The notes beneath the pieces are model-generated. The model saw nothing but the letters and a program-made list of their open reading frames with translations, was not told the origin of the DNA and did not search any database. Shown piece after piece: positions 7,977-16,013 of a stretch of 64,000 nucleotides of DNA (its first letter is position 1; every line of letters starts with the position of its first letter). The stretch lies in NCBI GenBank assembly GCA_020634615.1, contig JACKBI010000004.1:283404-347403 (forward strand), read 5' to 3'. Both the position numbers and the translations under genes were made by a program. Source of the stretch: Anaerolineales bacterium (GTDB taxonomy: Bacteria; Chloroflexota; Anaerolineae; JAAEKA01).

Positions 7977-9221
7977 TTATTCCAGCAGCCCCAGCACGCG
8001 GCTGAGCTTCATCACAGTGAAACGGTTGCGCACATAGTGTCCGTATTCCTCCGCGAGCGCCATCTCCTCATCACCAAGGCCAAGCACGCGATAGTCGGCC
8101 GTGCCACCGGCCGTCTCCAACAGACCTGTTAGCGCTTCCGGTGACGGCACTTCGCGCGCCACAGCCTGCACCTCCGGCCAGCGCTCCAGAATCCGCTGCT
8201 TCAGTTGCTCCCAGCGGTTCTCGGTCATGTCGAGGAAGTCCGCCTGCTCCACGATCAAGCCGTCCGTCAAGTCGCCGAACGCGAAGCGAATGCGCTCGAT
8301 CTCCTCGTCACGGTCAGGCAATGGGGACGCGGCCAGCCGCTGCGCCGCCTCGTCACGGGACATCCGGGCGATCTGGTCGTAGTAGCGCGCGACGATCGTG
8401 GTGGCCATGCCGGTCTTCGCGCCGTGCAGCACCGGCGGACGCCCCTCACGCACCAGTTTCATCTCCAGATAATGGGAAATGTAGTGCTCCGACTGGCCGG
8501 CTGGCTGAGACCCGCCGAACGCCAGCATGCACAGCCCTGCCTCGATCAGCGCGTCGATCAGGTCGCGGATGCCCTCGGGCTCGGCCGCGCCGACCTGCTC
8601 CGCTTGCGCCATGCAGCGGTCGCGGGCCGCCTCCATGCGCCGCGCGACCGGTTCGCTGTACGGCCCGTCCCACAGCAGCGCGCTCAATTTCCAGTCGGCT
8701 ACCGAGGTATACTTCGCCACCACGTCACCGAAACCAGCGGCAATCATCGGCTGCGGTGCACCACAGAGCGTATCCAGATCGGCGAAAACCGCGATGGGCG
8801 CCTGGCTGTAAACGCTCTGCTTCAGGCCGCGCAGGATCAGGGAGGAACCGGTGGACGTGTAGGCGTCCACCGAAGGCGCAGTCGGCAACGAGATGAAGTC
8901 GTTGCCGGTGCGGTGGCTGGCAAAACGCGTGATGTCGGTGATGGTGCCTGAGCCGACAGCGAGATAGAGCCGCTGCTCACGACCGGCGGCCCGCAGCACT
9001 TCGACGATGGACTGTTCGTCTGGTGTGACCTCACCGCCGGCCAGCAAGATCGTGTGGACATCGATATTGCCGCCCGCCAGCGCTTCCGCCGTTCGTTGGC
9101 CGAGGACGCGCCAGGTATTGTGGTCAGCGACCAGATTCACACGGTCAATTCTGAGTCTGTGCAGATATTCGACCAGCGCCGGGACGGCGTCGGGGGCAAT
9201 GACAACGGGCAATTCGCTCAT
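7977..9221 (-). CDS. sn-glycerol-1-phosphate dehydrogenase-like enzyme (EgsA/AraM family)
   Basis: 414 residues. The ATG at 9221 (MSELPVVIAPDAVPALVEYL) is chosen since the longer open frame to 9467 adds unrelated sequence over the intergenic region. The family marks are LYLAVGSGTITDITRF (nucleotide loop), LPTAPSVDAYTSTGSSL, AGFGDVVAKYTSVADWKLS, and the metal His residues in SEHYISHYLEMK and PPVLHGAKTGM. AraM/EgsA enzymes reduce dihydroxyacetone phosphate to sn-glycerol-1-phosphate with NAD(P)H, using Zn or Ni. In bacteria such homologues often sit in sugar operons and may act on other phosphopolyols. It diverges from the DeoR regulator at 9460, which likely controls both. Confidence 0.82.
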   Translation of the reverse strand: MSELPVVIAPDAVPALVEYLHRLRIDRVNLVADHNTWRVLGQRTAEALAGGNIDVHTILLAGGEVTPDEQSIVEVLRAAGREQRLYLAVGSGTITDITRFASHRTGNDFISLPTAPSVDAYTSTGSSLILRGLKQSVYSQAPIAVFADLDTLCGAPQPMIAAGFGDVVAKYTSVADWKLSALLWDGPYSEPVARRMEAARDRCMAQAEQVGAAEPEGIRDLIDALIEAGLCMLAFGGSQPAGQSEHYISHYLEMKLVREGRPPVLHGAKTGMATTIVARYYDQIARMSRDEAAQRLAASPLPDRDEEIERIRFAFGDLTDGLIVEQADFLDMTENRWEQLKQRILERWPEVQAVAREVPSPEALTGLLETAGGTADYRVLGLGDEEMALAEEYGHYVRNRFTVMKLSRVLGLLE

Positions 9222-9395
9222 GGCGCAAGTGCTTTCTAAGGGTGATACTGGCTGGATGAAGTAGTAGTTTGGTCGCGTGATGCCGCTGCAGGACTGACTG
9301 AATTGAGTTTTCAGGCAACCCATAGGGAGACACGCCGCTTTCATGCCTATCATAGCGATACATGAAAATTCGGGCAAAACTCGCCCACCAATTGC

Positions 9396-9424
9396 TTGAC
9401 TTTTCTTGTGGTTCGTTGTACAAT
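9396..9424 (+). promoter_or_regulatory. Sigma70-type promoter for the DeoR regulator
   Basis: TTGACT at 9396-9401, a 17-bp spacer, and TACAAT at 9419-9424: near-consensus elements with ideal spacing, 36 bp before the ATG at 9460. Confidence 0.8.
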
Positions 9425-9431
9425 GAAACCA

Positions 9432-9450
9432 TTCGAAAGCAAACGAAAGC
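9432..9450. promoter_or_regulatory. Candidate DeoR operator: CGAAAGC direct repeats
   Basis: Two CGAAAGC repeats at 9434-9440 and 9444-9450, 10 bp apart centre to centre (one helical turn), just downstream of the -10 box and before the start codon. DeoR-family repressors commonly bind such short TTTCG/CGAAA-type repeats, so autorepression and control of the divergent dehydrogenase gene are plausible. Confidence 0.5.
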
Positions 9451-9459
9451 ACCGCGTTT

Positions 9460-10233
9460 ATGCCCACCCACCAGTCAGCTCAGGAACGACGAAACGACAT
9501 CCACGACCGCGTCCAGCGTGACGGCCGCGCCTCGGTGGCTGAACTCAGCCAGGTGTTCGACGTGTCCGAGGTGACGATCCGCGGCGACCTGCAAGCGCTG
9601 GCTGAACAAGGCTTGCTTGTGCGCACTCACGGCGGTGCGATCCCGGCCAGCCGTTTATCGCGCGACCTGTCGCTCGCGTTGCGCCGCCAGGAGCAGGTGC
9701 TTGCCAAAGACCACATCGGCAAGGCCGGGGCTGCACAGATCGAGGACGGCGACGCGATCTTCCTCGACACCAGCAGCACCGCGCTGGCCATTGCCAGACA
9801 CCTTACCCATCACCGCTTCGTCACCGTCATCACCAACAGCATTGCCATTGTCCAGGAACTGACCGACTGCGCCAATCTGGAGGTCGTGATGCCGGGCGGA
9901 CGGCTGCGTCGCGACACCTTCTCGCTGGTCGGAACCGACGGCCTGGCCATGCTGAGCCAGTTCAATATTCAAAAGGGTTTTTTCGGCGCCCACGGCATCA
10001 CGCTGGACGAGGGACTGACCGACGTCAGCGCTGACGAAGCCGATGTCAAACGCGAGCTGGCAGCCATGTGTCGCCAGGTCTTCGCCGTGCTGGACGCCAC
10101 CAAGTGGGGACGGGTTGGTCTCGCCTCCTTTGCGTCCCTGAGCCAGATCGACACCATCATCACCGACTGCGACGCCCCGGCTGACCTGCTCGCACAGGTA
10201 CGCGCCGCCGACGTCACCGTCCTGCAAGTCTGA
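9460..10233 (+). CDS. DeoR-family transcriptional regulator
   Basis: 257 residues from ATG 9460. The N-terminal HTH is visible in VAELSQVFDVSEVTIRGDLQ followed by LVRTHGGA, the family's signature end of the HTH_DeoR domain. The C-terminal DeoRC sugar-phosphate sensor domain (about 75-255) shows FLDTSSTALAIARHL, MPGGRLRRDTFSLVG, GFFGAHGITLDEGLTD and FAVLDATKWGRVG. Such proteins usually repress catabolic operons and are released by a phosphorylated sugar. The divergent G1P-dehydrogenase-like gene and the downstream E2/E1 genes are the likely targets. A perfect inverted repeat separates it from the E2 gene. Confidence 0.92.
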   Translation: MPTHQSAQERRNDIHDRVQRDGRASVAELSQVFDVSEVTIRGDLQALAEQGLLVRTHGGAIPASRLSRDLSLALRRQEQVLAKDHIGKAGAAQIEDGDAIFLDTSSTALAIARHLTHHRFVTVITNSIAIVQELTDCANLEVVMPGGRLRRDTFSLVGTDGLAMLSQFNIQKGFFGAHGITLDEGLTDVSADEADVKRELAAMCRQVFAVLDATKWGRVGLASFASLSQIDTIITDCDAPADLLAQVRAADVTVLQV

Positions 10234-10238
10234 CCAAT

Positions 10239-10299
10239 ACCGTTCGTAGTAGGCGCTTCAGCGCCCCGGAACGGCGCTGAAGCGCCTACTACGAACGGT
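10239..10299. repeat. Perfect inverted repeat, 27-bp arms, 7-nt loop
   Basis: Arms at 10239-10265 and 10273-10299 match exactly. The sequence contains GTAGTAGGCGCTTCAGCGCC. It lies between the DeoR gene stop and the E2 gene. It could stop or slow transcription, but no T-tract follows. Its size and perfection suggest a dispersed palindromic repeat (MITE/REP-like). Confidence 0.9.
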
Positions 10300-10328
10300 G
10301 AATCCCAATCATTTCGTGAGGTAAACCT

Positions 10329-11687
10329 ATGGCCATAGCGGCGATCATGCCCAAGCTGGGCAACTCAGTGGAAAGTTGCATCATTGTCGAATGGAAGAAA
10401 GCCGTCGGCGAATCGATTGCCGAGGGCGACGTGCTGTGCGACGTAGAAACCGACAAGGCGGTGGTGGAAGTGACCAGCCCCGCGGCCGGCACGCTGTTGG
10501 CGCAGTTCTATGCGGCCGGCGACGACGTGCCGGTGCAGATGCCCTACGCGGCTATTGGCCAGCCAGGTGAGGACATCAGCGAGCTGCTGCCGGGCCGCAC
10601 CACCGCGGAACCTGCTCCCGCCACGGCCAGCGAGCCGGCGCCATCCGACACAGTCGTTGCCACGCCCCAGACCGGCAATGGCGTATCGAACTCCGGCAGG
10701 CTGGCCATCTCACCGCGTGCCAAAAATCTGGCGAAACGTGAGAACCTGGATTTCAGCCAACTGGCCGGCAGCGGGCCAGACGGCCGCATCATCGAACGCG
10801 ATGTGCAAGCCGCGCTGGCAGCCCGTCCGCGGCTCAGCCCGGTGGCGCAGGCCAAGCTGGCCGAGGGCGGTTACGTCGCTCCGCAGCAGGGCAGCGGGCC
10901 GCGTGGGCGGGTGATGACGCGCGATCTGCAGGCGGTGGGACAAGGTAGACAAGTAGACAGGGAATCAAGGGAAACGGTTGAGGCAGCAGTTCTGGAAGCA
11001 GAGGTGGTGAAGGTTACAGGCGTGCGCAAAGTCATTGCGGAACGGATGCTGGCTTCGGTGCAGACCACGGCGCAGTTGACGCTCAACGCGTCGGCCGATG
11101 CCCGCGCGCTGCAAGCTTTGCGGGCCCGCTTCAAGGCCAGCTCCGAGTCGTTTGCCTTGCAGAGCGTCACGATCAACGACCTGATCCTGCTGGCTGTTGC
11201 ACGCACGCTGCCACTGCACCCCGACCTGAACGCGCATTTCCAAGGCGACACGCTGACTCGCTACCGCGCTGTGCAGCTTGGTATGGCCGTGGATACGCCG
11301 CGCGGGCTGATGGTGCCGGTAATCCGCAACGCTGATCGGCTCAGCCTGCGGGAGATCTCCGGCGAGGCCAAGCGGCTGGCAGCAGCCTGCCTCGACCGTC
11401 GCATCGCCCCGGACGAGTTGACGGGCGGCACCTTCACTGTGACCAACCTGGGCGGCCTGGGCATCGAGTCCTTCACGCCCGTGCTCAACCCGCCCGAGGT
11501 AGGCATTCTGGGCGTCAGCAACATCAATCTCAAGCCGGTGCAGGCGGGACAGGATGTGGCCTTCGTGCCGCACATCGGCCTGTCGCTGACCATCAATCAC
11601 CAGGTAGTGGACGGTGCGCCTGCGGCCCGCTTCCTGCAAGGCCTGGCGCAGAACCTGGCGAATATCGACCTGCTGCTGGCGGGTTGA
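10329..11687 (+). CDS. 2-oxoacid/acetoin dehydrogenase E2 (dihydrolipoyl acyltransferase)
   Basis: 452 residues. The lipoyl domain (1-80) carries the lipoyl Lys43 in VETDKAVVEV. Two peripheral-subunit-binding-like segments follow: ISPRAKNLAKRENLDFSQLA...GRIIERDV (about 120-157) and a shorter LSPVAQAKLAEGGYVAP...GRVMTRDL (about 163-200). The trimer-forming catalytic domain (225-452) ends with the active site HQVVDG (His424, Asp428). E2 transfers the acyl group from E1-bound TPP to CoA. The fused E1 gene follows; no E3 (lipoamide dehydrogenase) gene is in the window. A repeat-derived stretch (about residues 203-217) lies between the second binding segment and the catalytic domain. Confidence 0.92.
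   Translation: MAIAAIMPKLGNSVESCIIVEWKKAVGESIAEGDVLCDVETDKAVVEVTSPAAGTLLAQFYAAGDDVPVQMPYAAIGQPGEDISELLPGRTTAEPAPATASEPAPSDTVVATPQTGNGVSNSGRLAISPRAKNLAKRENLDFSQLAGSGPDGRIIERDVQAALAARPRLSPVAQAKLAEGGYVAPQQGSGPRGRVMTRDLQAVGQGRQVDRESRETVEAAVLEAEVVKVTGVRKVIAERMLASVQTTAQLTLNASADARALQALRARFKASSESFALQSVTINDLILLAVARTLPLHPDLNAHFQGDTLTRYRAVQLGMAVDTPRGLMVPVIRNADRLSLREISGEAKRLAAACLDRRIAPDELTGGTFTVTNLGGLGIESFTPVLNPPEVGILGVSNINLKPVQAGQDVAFVPHIGLSLTINHQVVDGAPAARFLQGLAQNLANIDLLLAG
10936..10980. repeat. Low-complexity repeat in frame within the E2 gene
   Basis: GGACAAGGTAGACAAGTAGA-type sequence (GTAGACA units) encodes GQGRQVDRESRET in the linker before the E2 catalytic domain. It resembles intergenic repeat sequences more than E2 coding sequence and keeps the frame. 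Confidence 0.55.
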
Positions 11688-11693
11688 GCCAGT

Positions 11694-11819
11694 TATCAGT
11701 TATCAGTGACCAGTCATCAGTGATCAGTACGTGGAGAACGGTAGAAGCGGAAATGAAACGGATTACTGGAGACTGATTACCGACAACTGATCACTGAACA
11801 CCGATCACCGATTACCAAG
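11694..11819. repeat. TATCAGT/GATCAGT tandem repeats forming an inverted repeat
   Basis: The 141-bp gap between the E2 and E1 genes is filled with units such as TTATCAGTTATCAGTGACC and, on the other side, complementary ACTGATCACTGA and GATTACC units. This gives an imperfect inverted repeat with arms of about 35-50 nt. It lies inside an operon, so it may alter mRNA stability between the two genes. Its role is unknown. Confidence 0.7.
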
Positions 11820-11828
11820 AGACAAATC

Positions 11829-14294
11829 ATGACCAAGCTAATCACCATCGACCCCGCGCAAATGCGGGCCCAGGGCGTGCTGCGAGCGCCTGAGATTCCT
11901 ATCAATTGCTACCAGCCGGACCCGGCCGCCGAGGCGCGCCGCTACGGCAGCGAGAACCTGGTACGGATGTATCGCGACATGTTCGCCATCCGCCAGTTCG
12001 AGACCATGCTGGACCGCATCAAAAAGGAAGGCGTCTACGAGGGCATCGAGTACAACCACCGCGGCCCGGCGCACCTCTCCATCGGCCAGGAAGCGGCCGC
12101 GGTCGGCCAGGCGTACAACCTGACGCCCGACGACTTCATCTTTGGCTCGCACCGCAGCCACGGCGAGATCCTGGCCAAGAGCTTCTCCGCCATCGCCAAG
12201 CTGGACGACGCCGCGCTGACCGAGATCATGGAGACCTACCTGGACGGCGCGGTGCTGCGAGTCGTCGAGACCTTCACGCGCGGCAGCGTCAGAGAGGTGG
12301 CCTTCGATTTCGCCCTTTACGGCACGCTGGCCGAGATCTTCGCCCGCGCTACCGGCTTCAACAAGGGCATGGGCGGCTCGATGCACGCTTTCTTCCCGCC
12401 CTTCGGAGTCATGCCTAACAACGCGATCGTCGGCGGCTCGGCCGATATCGCGACCGGCTCGGCGCTGTTCAAGCGCATCAACCGCCGGCCCGGCATCGTC
12501 ATCGCCAACATCGGCGACGCCTCCATGGGCTGCGGGCCGGTGTGGGAAGCGATGATGTTCGCGGCGATGGACCAGTACCGTACGCTCTGGCCGGAGGATG
12601 TCGGCGGCGCGCCGCCGATCCTGTTCAATTTCATGAACAACTTCTACGGCATGGGCGGGCAGCCGTTTGGTGAGACCATGGGGTTTGGCCAGTACGGCGT
12701 GTCGCGTGTCGGTCTGGCGGTCAACCCGGAAGCGATGCATGCCGAACGCGTCGACGGCTACAACCCGCTGGCCGTTGCCGATGCCGTGGAACGCAAACGT
12801 AAGGTGCTGGAGGCGGGCCGCGGGCCGGTGCTGCTGGACACCATCACCTACCGCTTCTCCGGCCACTCGCCCTCCGACGCCTCGGCCTATCGCACCAAGG
12901 AAGAGATCGAATCGTGGCAGCAGCAGGACTCGCTGCTGACCTATCGCAGCTATCTGGAGCAGAACGGTCATGCCAGCGATTCCGAACTGGCCGCGCTGGA
13001 GGCTGACATCCTGGGGCGGCTGCTGCCGGTGGTCAAGGCAGCCGTCTCGCTGGAAGCCTCGCCGCGCATCGAGGCCAGCGGCGAGCTGATCGGCGAGGTC
13101 ATGTTCTCCAATCAGACGAGGGTTAGCAACAGCGAAATCAGTCCTGAAGTGTTACGCCCAATAAACGAGACGCGCTTCAAGGATACTTCCGCCAAACATC
13201 GCTTCGGGCTGGACGAGACCGGCAAGCCATTGCCCAAGATCCGCTGCCTGACCTACGCAGAGGCGATCTTCGAAGCCATGATCCATCGCTTCTACGAAGA
13301 TCCCACCATGGCGGCCTGGGGCGAGGAAAACCGCGACTGGGGCGGCGCGTTCGGCGCCTACCGCGGTCTGACCGAGGCGCTGCCCTACCACCGCCTCTTC
13401 AACTCGCCGATCTCTGAAGGCGCGATCGTCGGCACGGCGGTCGGCTATGCGCTATCCGGCGGGCTGGCCGTGGCCGAGCTGATGTACTGTGACTTTATGG
13501 GGCGCGCCGGCGACGAGATCTTCAACCAGATGGCCAAGTGGCAAGCCATGTCGGCCGGCGTCTTGCAGATGCCGCTGGTGCTGCGGGTTTCCGTCGGCGC
13601 GAAATATGGCGCGCAGCACTCGCAGGACTGGACGTCGATAGTCGCACACATCCCCGGCCTCCAGGTGATGTTCCCGGCCACGGCCTACGACGCCAAGGGG
13701 ATGCTGAACCTGGCGCTGCGCGGCAGCGACCCAGTGATCTTCTTCGAGAGCCAGCGGCTGTACTCCGAGCCGGAGACGCTGGTGGCCGGCGGCGTGCCGG
13801 TGGACTACTACGAGGTGCCCATGGGCGAACCAGCGCTGCGGCGCTCCGGCCGCGATCTGACCATCGTCACTGTCGGTGCAACGCTCTACCGGGCGCTGGA
13901 AGCTGCTGAAATCCTACAAAACACGTATGGCATCTCGGTAGAGGTCATCGACGCCCGTTTCCTCAATCCGTTGAACTACGCCCCCATCGTCGCATCGGTG
14001 AAGAAGACCGGGCGGGTGCTGCTGGCCTCCGATGCTTCGGAGCGCGGCTCCTTCCTGCACACCATGGCCTCCAACATCAGCCAGCTCGCCTTCGATTATC
14101 TGGACGGCCCAGTGGCCGTGGTGGGCGCACGCAACTGGATCACCCCGGCTGCCGAACTGGAAGACGCCTTCTTCCCGCAGACTGAGTGGATACTCGACAC
14201 AATCCACGAGCGTGTCCTGCCGTTGCCCGGCCATCAGACGACCACCGACCACGGGCTGGGTGCGATTGTGCACAGAAACCGGTTGGGCGTATAA
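11829..14294 (+). CDS. Fused E1 alpha-beta subunit of a 2-oxoacid/acetoin-type dehydrogenase
   Basis: 821 residues, a single chain where many bacteria have two genes. The alpha half (about 40-385) has the TPP site GDASMG (229-230 for GD) ending at NN (270-271), a longer interval than the usual ~30 residues, and the phosphorylation-loop-like YRFSGHSPSD. The beta half (about 473-815) shows LTYAEAIFEAM, ISEGAIVGTAVGYALSGG, YCDFMGRAGDEIFNQM and GAKYGAQHSQDW, all typical of E1 beta. It decarboxylates a 2-oxoacid (or cleaves acetoin) and hands the acyl group to the E2 encoded upstream. An intrinsic terminator lies 25 bp after the stop. The substrate class is not decided by sequence alone. Confidence 0.92.
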   Translation: MTKLITIDPAQMRAQGVLRAPEIPINCYQPDPAAEARRYGSENLVRMYRDMFAIRQFETMLDRIKKEGVYEGIEYNHRGPAHLSIGQEAAAVGQAYNLTPDDFIFGSHRSHGEILAKSFSAIAKLDDAALTEIMETYLDGAVLRVVETFTRGSVREVAFDFALYGTLAEIFARATGFNKGMGGSMHAFFPPFGVMPNNAIVGGSADIATGSALFKRINRRPGIVIANIGDASMGCGPVWEAMMFAAMDQYRTLWPEDVGGAPPILFNFMNNFYGMGGQPFGETMGFGQYGVSRVGLAVNPEAMHAERVDGYNPLAVADAVERKRKVLEAGRGPVLLDTITYRFSGHSPSDASAYRTKEEIESWQQQDSLLTYRSYLEQNGHASDSELAALEADILGRLLPVVKAAVSLEASPRIEASGELIGEVMFSNQTRVSNSEISPEVLRPINETRFKDTSAKHRFGLDETGKPLPKIRCLTYAEAIFEAMIHRFYEDPTMAAWGEENRDWGGAFGAYRGLTEALPYHRLFNSPISEGAIVGTAVGYALSGGLAVAELMYCDFMGRAGDEIFNQMAKWQAMSAGVLQMPLVLRVSVGAKYGAQHSQDWTSIVAHIPGLQVMFPATAYDAKGMLNLALRGSDPVIFFESQRLYSEPETLVAGGVPVDYYEVPMGEPALRRSGRDLTIVTVGATLYRALEAAEILQNTYGISVEVIDARFLNPLNYAPIVASVKKTGRVLLASDASERGSFLHTMASNISQLAFDYLDGPVAVVGARNWITPAAELEDAFFPQTEWILDTIHERVLPLPGHQTTTDHGLGAIVHRNRLGV

Positions 14295-14318
14295 CTGGCG
14301 GTAGTAGATGACGTAAGG

Positions 14319-14354
14319 AAGAACGCTCCCTGACAGCAGGGAGCGTTCTTTGTT
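14319..14354 (+). terminator. Rho-independent terminator after the E1 gene
   Basis: Perfect 14-bp stem (AAGAACGCTCCCTG at 14319-14332, complement at 14337-14350) with a 4-nt loop ACAG, followed by TGTTG; the stem itself ends in TTCTT. It lies 25 bp after the E1 stop and closes the E2-E1 unit. Confidence 0.85.
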
Positions 14355-14544
14355 GAATCGCAGCCTGTATCGATTCATACCAGAGATCATGGCCCGTTGG
14401 CAGAGGGTCTGGCGACAGTTTGCTTGGGCGCAACGCCGATCGGTGCTACAATCGCAACGATCAACTTGACGTGATCTTTAGCAGGTTGATCGCGCCGCTC
14501 TTCGCTTGCGATGGATCGTGCTATGTACACACAGAGGTGTCTTC

Positions 14545-14855
14545 ATGCTACAGATTGAATTATCCAGTCGACTGATAAGCGTTCTCAATCTCACGGAGCC
14601 GGATGTAGGGCCTAAACAACAGGTCGAGCGCCTAGCTGAGCAGGAGTTGCGCCGCCGCCTGGCCCGTTACCAATTGACCGACCGGCTCTTCCGCGAATAG
14701 TACGGCATGACGCTGGAGGAGTTCGAGGTCGCTGAGACGGTAAAGATGCACGGCTACTCCTTCGAGATCGAGAACGTTCATCAGACTGGGACCAGGCCAC
14801 CGACGGCATCCGCACCATCGAACGACAGTTGACAGCGCTGCGAGGCGAGGCATGA
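14545..14855 (+). pseudogene. Broken antitoxin-like gene (partner of a TumE-type toxin remnant)
   Basis: From ATG 14545 the frame reads MLQIELSSRLISVLNLTEPD...RLARYQLTDRLFRE, then hits an in-frame TAG at 14698-14700 and resumes as YGMTLEEFEVAETVKMHGYS. A frameshift near 14785 is needed to reach the natural end (DWDQATDGIRTIERQLTALR, stop at 14853-14855). The joined product, about 100 residues, has the look of small helical antitoxins encoded just before DUF6516/TumE-like toxins. The following ORF overlaps it by ATGA, as in such pairs. One stop plus one frameshift make it a likely dead gene. Confidence 0.6.
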
Positions 14856-14968
14856 GCGCCGATGCCGTGGAGCGTGATGTCCAGCGCACCACGGCACAGT
14901 GGGCATTCATCCAGCGTGTCGAGACGATCGACAAGACCGATTCCACGGTCAAGCTGCGGCATGAATGA
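14852..14968 (+). pseudogene. Truncated TumE/DUF6516-like toxin remnant
   Basis: 38 residues, starting with an ATG overlapping the previous stop. The sequence contains AQWAFIQRVETIDKTDSTVK, similar to my memory of the N-terminus of TumE-type toxins, where a beta-rich domain ending in GRWHRHP should follow. Here the reading stops after KLRHE, so the toxic domain is missing. Family assignment is from memory of the pattern and is tentative. Confidence 0.45.
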
Positions 14969-15191
14969 GATGAACGACAGACTACGGTCTGGATATGACC
15001 TGCGAGTGCTTCTGAATGATGGTGTGCGCGGCCAATACGTAGCCTGTTTTCGGGCAGGCGCCAATCTGATCCTGTTGGATCCTGACGTGGCCAGGGACTT
15101 TCCTGATGAAACCGCTGTGAACGAGGCGTTGCGTCTGGTTATCCAACTTGGCGAGATTCAGCGTCGCCAGGAACCAATCGTCACAGCCTGA
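14961..15191 (+). CDS. Small hypothetical protein
   Basis: 76 residues from ATG 14961 (MNEMNDRLRSGYDLRVLLND). It overlaps the truncated toxin ORF by 8 bp. I do not recognise the family. It has a short beta-hairpin-like core (VRGQYVACFRAGANLILLDP) and a C-terminal helix (DETAVNEALRLVIQLGEIQR), a size and layout common among antitoxins. Because it directly follows toxin-antitoxin debris, it could be the rearranged tail of such a module. No partner is intact next to it. Confidence 0.45.
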   Translation: MNEMNDRLRSGYDLRVLLNDGVRGQYVACFRAGANLILLDPDVARDFPDETAVNEALRLVIQLGEIQRRQEPIVTA

Positions 15192-15327
15192 GCTTTCCTG
15201 AATGGCGCAACCTTTTGCGCGGTGGGCCGGAAAACCAGCCACCGAGTACACGAATTGGTCGGATGCCGGCCAGAACGGCGCAAAGCCTGTCCGTCCGAAC
15301 CGGTCTTTCGGCGGCGCCAACAACAAC

Positions 15328-15359
15328 GAAACGCCAGCGAGATTCCTCGCTGGCGTTTC
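15328..15359. repeat. Palindrome GAAACGCCAGCGAG...CTCGCTGGCGTTTC
   Basis: 14-bp perfect arms (15328-15341, 15346-15359) with a 4-nt loop, in a gap of about 215 bp between the small hypothetical gene (+) and the antitoxin gene (-). It could end transcription from both sides, but no strong T-tract follows. The rest of the gap shows no gene. Confidence 0.75.
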
Positions 15360-15405
15360 CGCGTCACAGCGTGCCAGACACACTCCACCTCCCAAATGCA
15401 TCCGT

Positions 15406-15663
15406 CTAGCTTGCCACGAAGCGCTGCACCAACCGGACAATGAGAGTTTGATAGGACACGCCGGCTGCTTCAGCCTTGGCCTGGAGTAAACTCAAGTCCC
15501 GTTGCGGCAGGACGATAGTTACCGCTTCTTCCTCAGTCTGGGCTGCGGCATAGGTCTGGTAGCGCTGGATTGCCTCGTGCATGGCTGCAACGGGCTGCCA
15601 TTCACCGTTCTCAACAGATTCGAGGAGGGCCTGTTCCTCTGGATCGAGCCTTGTGTCATACAT
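15406..15663 (-). CDS. Antitoxin of a BrnT-like toxin pair
   Basis: 85 residues from ATG 15663, two bases after the toxin stop (reading on the - strand), so the two are translationally close. The N-terminus MYDTRLDPEEQALLESVENG is acidic and would wrap the toxin. The C-terminal half (VTIVLPQRDLSLLQAKAEAA then GVSYQTLIVRLVQRFV) has the beta-strand plus two helices of a ribbon-helix-helix or CopG-type DNA-binding fold. It likely neutralises the toxin and represses the operon. Confidence 0.75.
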   Translation of the reverse strand: MYDTRLDPEEQALLESVENGEWQPVAAMHEAIQRYQTYAAAQTEEEAVTIVLPQRDLSLLQAKAEAAGVSYQTLIVRLVQRFVAS

Positions 15664-15665
15664 AG

Positions 15666-15938
15666 CTAATCTCTCAGGTATAACTTGGTCATCTTCCAAC
15701 TTGGCATTGCGGTCTTCAGGAAAATCTCAGTATTCGATTCCACAAACGGAACAACCCACGCATAATCGTTGATGCTGATAATGAAAACCTGCTGGTTTGG
15801 ATATCGTTTCTTGTTTGGGTGATCCAAAACAGCCAGTACCAGTCCACTCTGAATATGCGCAACGATATCTTCAAAAGCGATCCCGCGCGCAGCTTTGAGA
15901 TAATTATTCTTCTCAACACTCCACGCGAACCGTTTCAT
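15666..15938 (-). CDS. BrnT-like toxin
   Basis: 90 residues from the ATG at 15938 (MKRFAWSVEKNNYLKAARGI); the ORF can extend to 16001 but family members begin with MK-F-W. Key parts are RGIAFEDIVAHIQSG, DHPNKKRYPNQQVFIISIND and the tail PSWKMTKLYLRD, as in small RelE-fold toxins of the BrnT kind. Such toxins are ribonucleases that act on mRNA. Unlike most TA operons, the toxin gene comes first here, as is known for brnTA. It seems intact. The 127-bp MITE copy sits about 75 bp upstream of its start. Confidence 0.72.
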   Translation of the reverse strand: MKRFAWSVEKNNYLKAARGIAFEDIVAHIQSGLVLAVLDHPNKKRYPNQQVFIISINDYAWVVPFVESNTEIFLKTAMPSWKMTKLYLRD

Positions 15939-16013
15939 AAATCGAATTATACTTGTCTCTGTCTGAGCTGACAAGGATCCCCACATCTGGTCGCGGTTCA
16001 TCTCTTTGCTAAG

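Noticed and set aside
11694..11819. Riboswitch between E2 and E1 genes
   Set aside because: The structure is built from simple tandem TATCAGT units, not a conserved aptamer pattern.
11838..12971. 377-aa open frame on the - strand
   Set aside because: Lies antisense to the E1 gene; Arg/Gly/Asp/Val-rich low-information text from high-GC codon use.
14421..14452. Possible promoter TTGCTT...TACAAT before the decayed antitoxin
   Set aside because: The spacer is about 21 bp, too long for a confident call.
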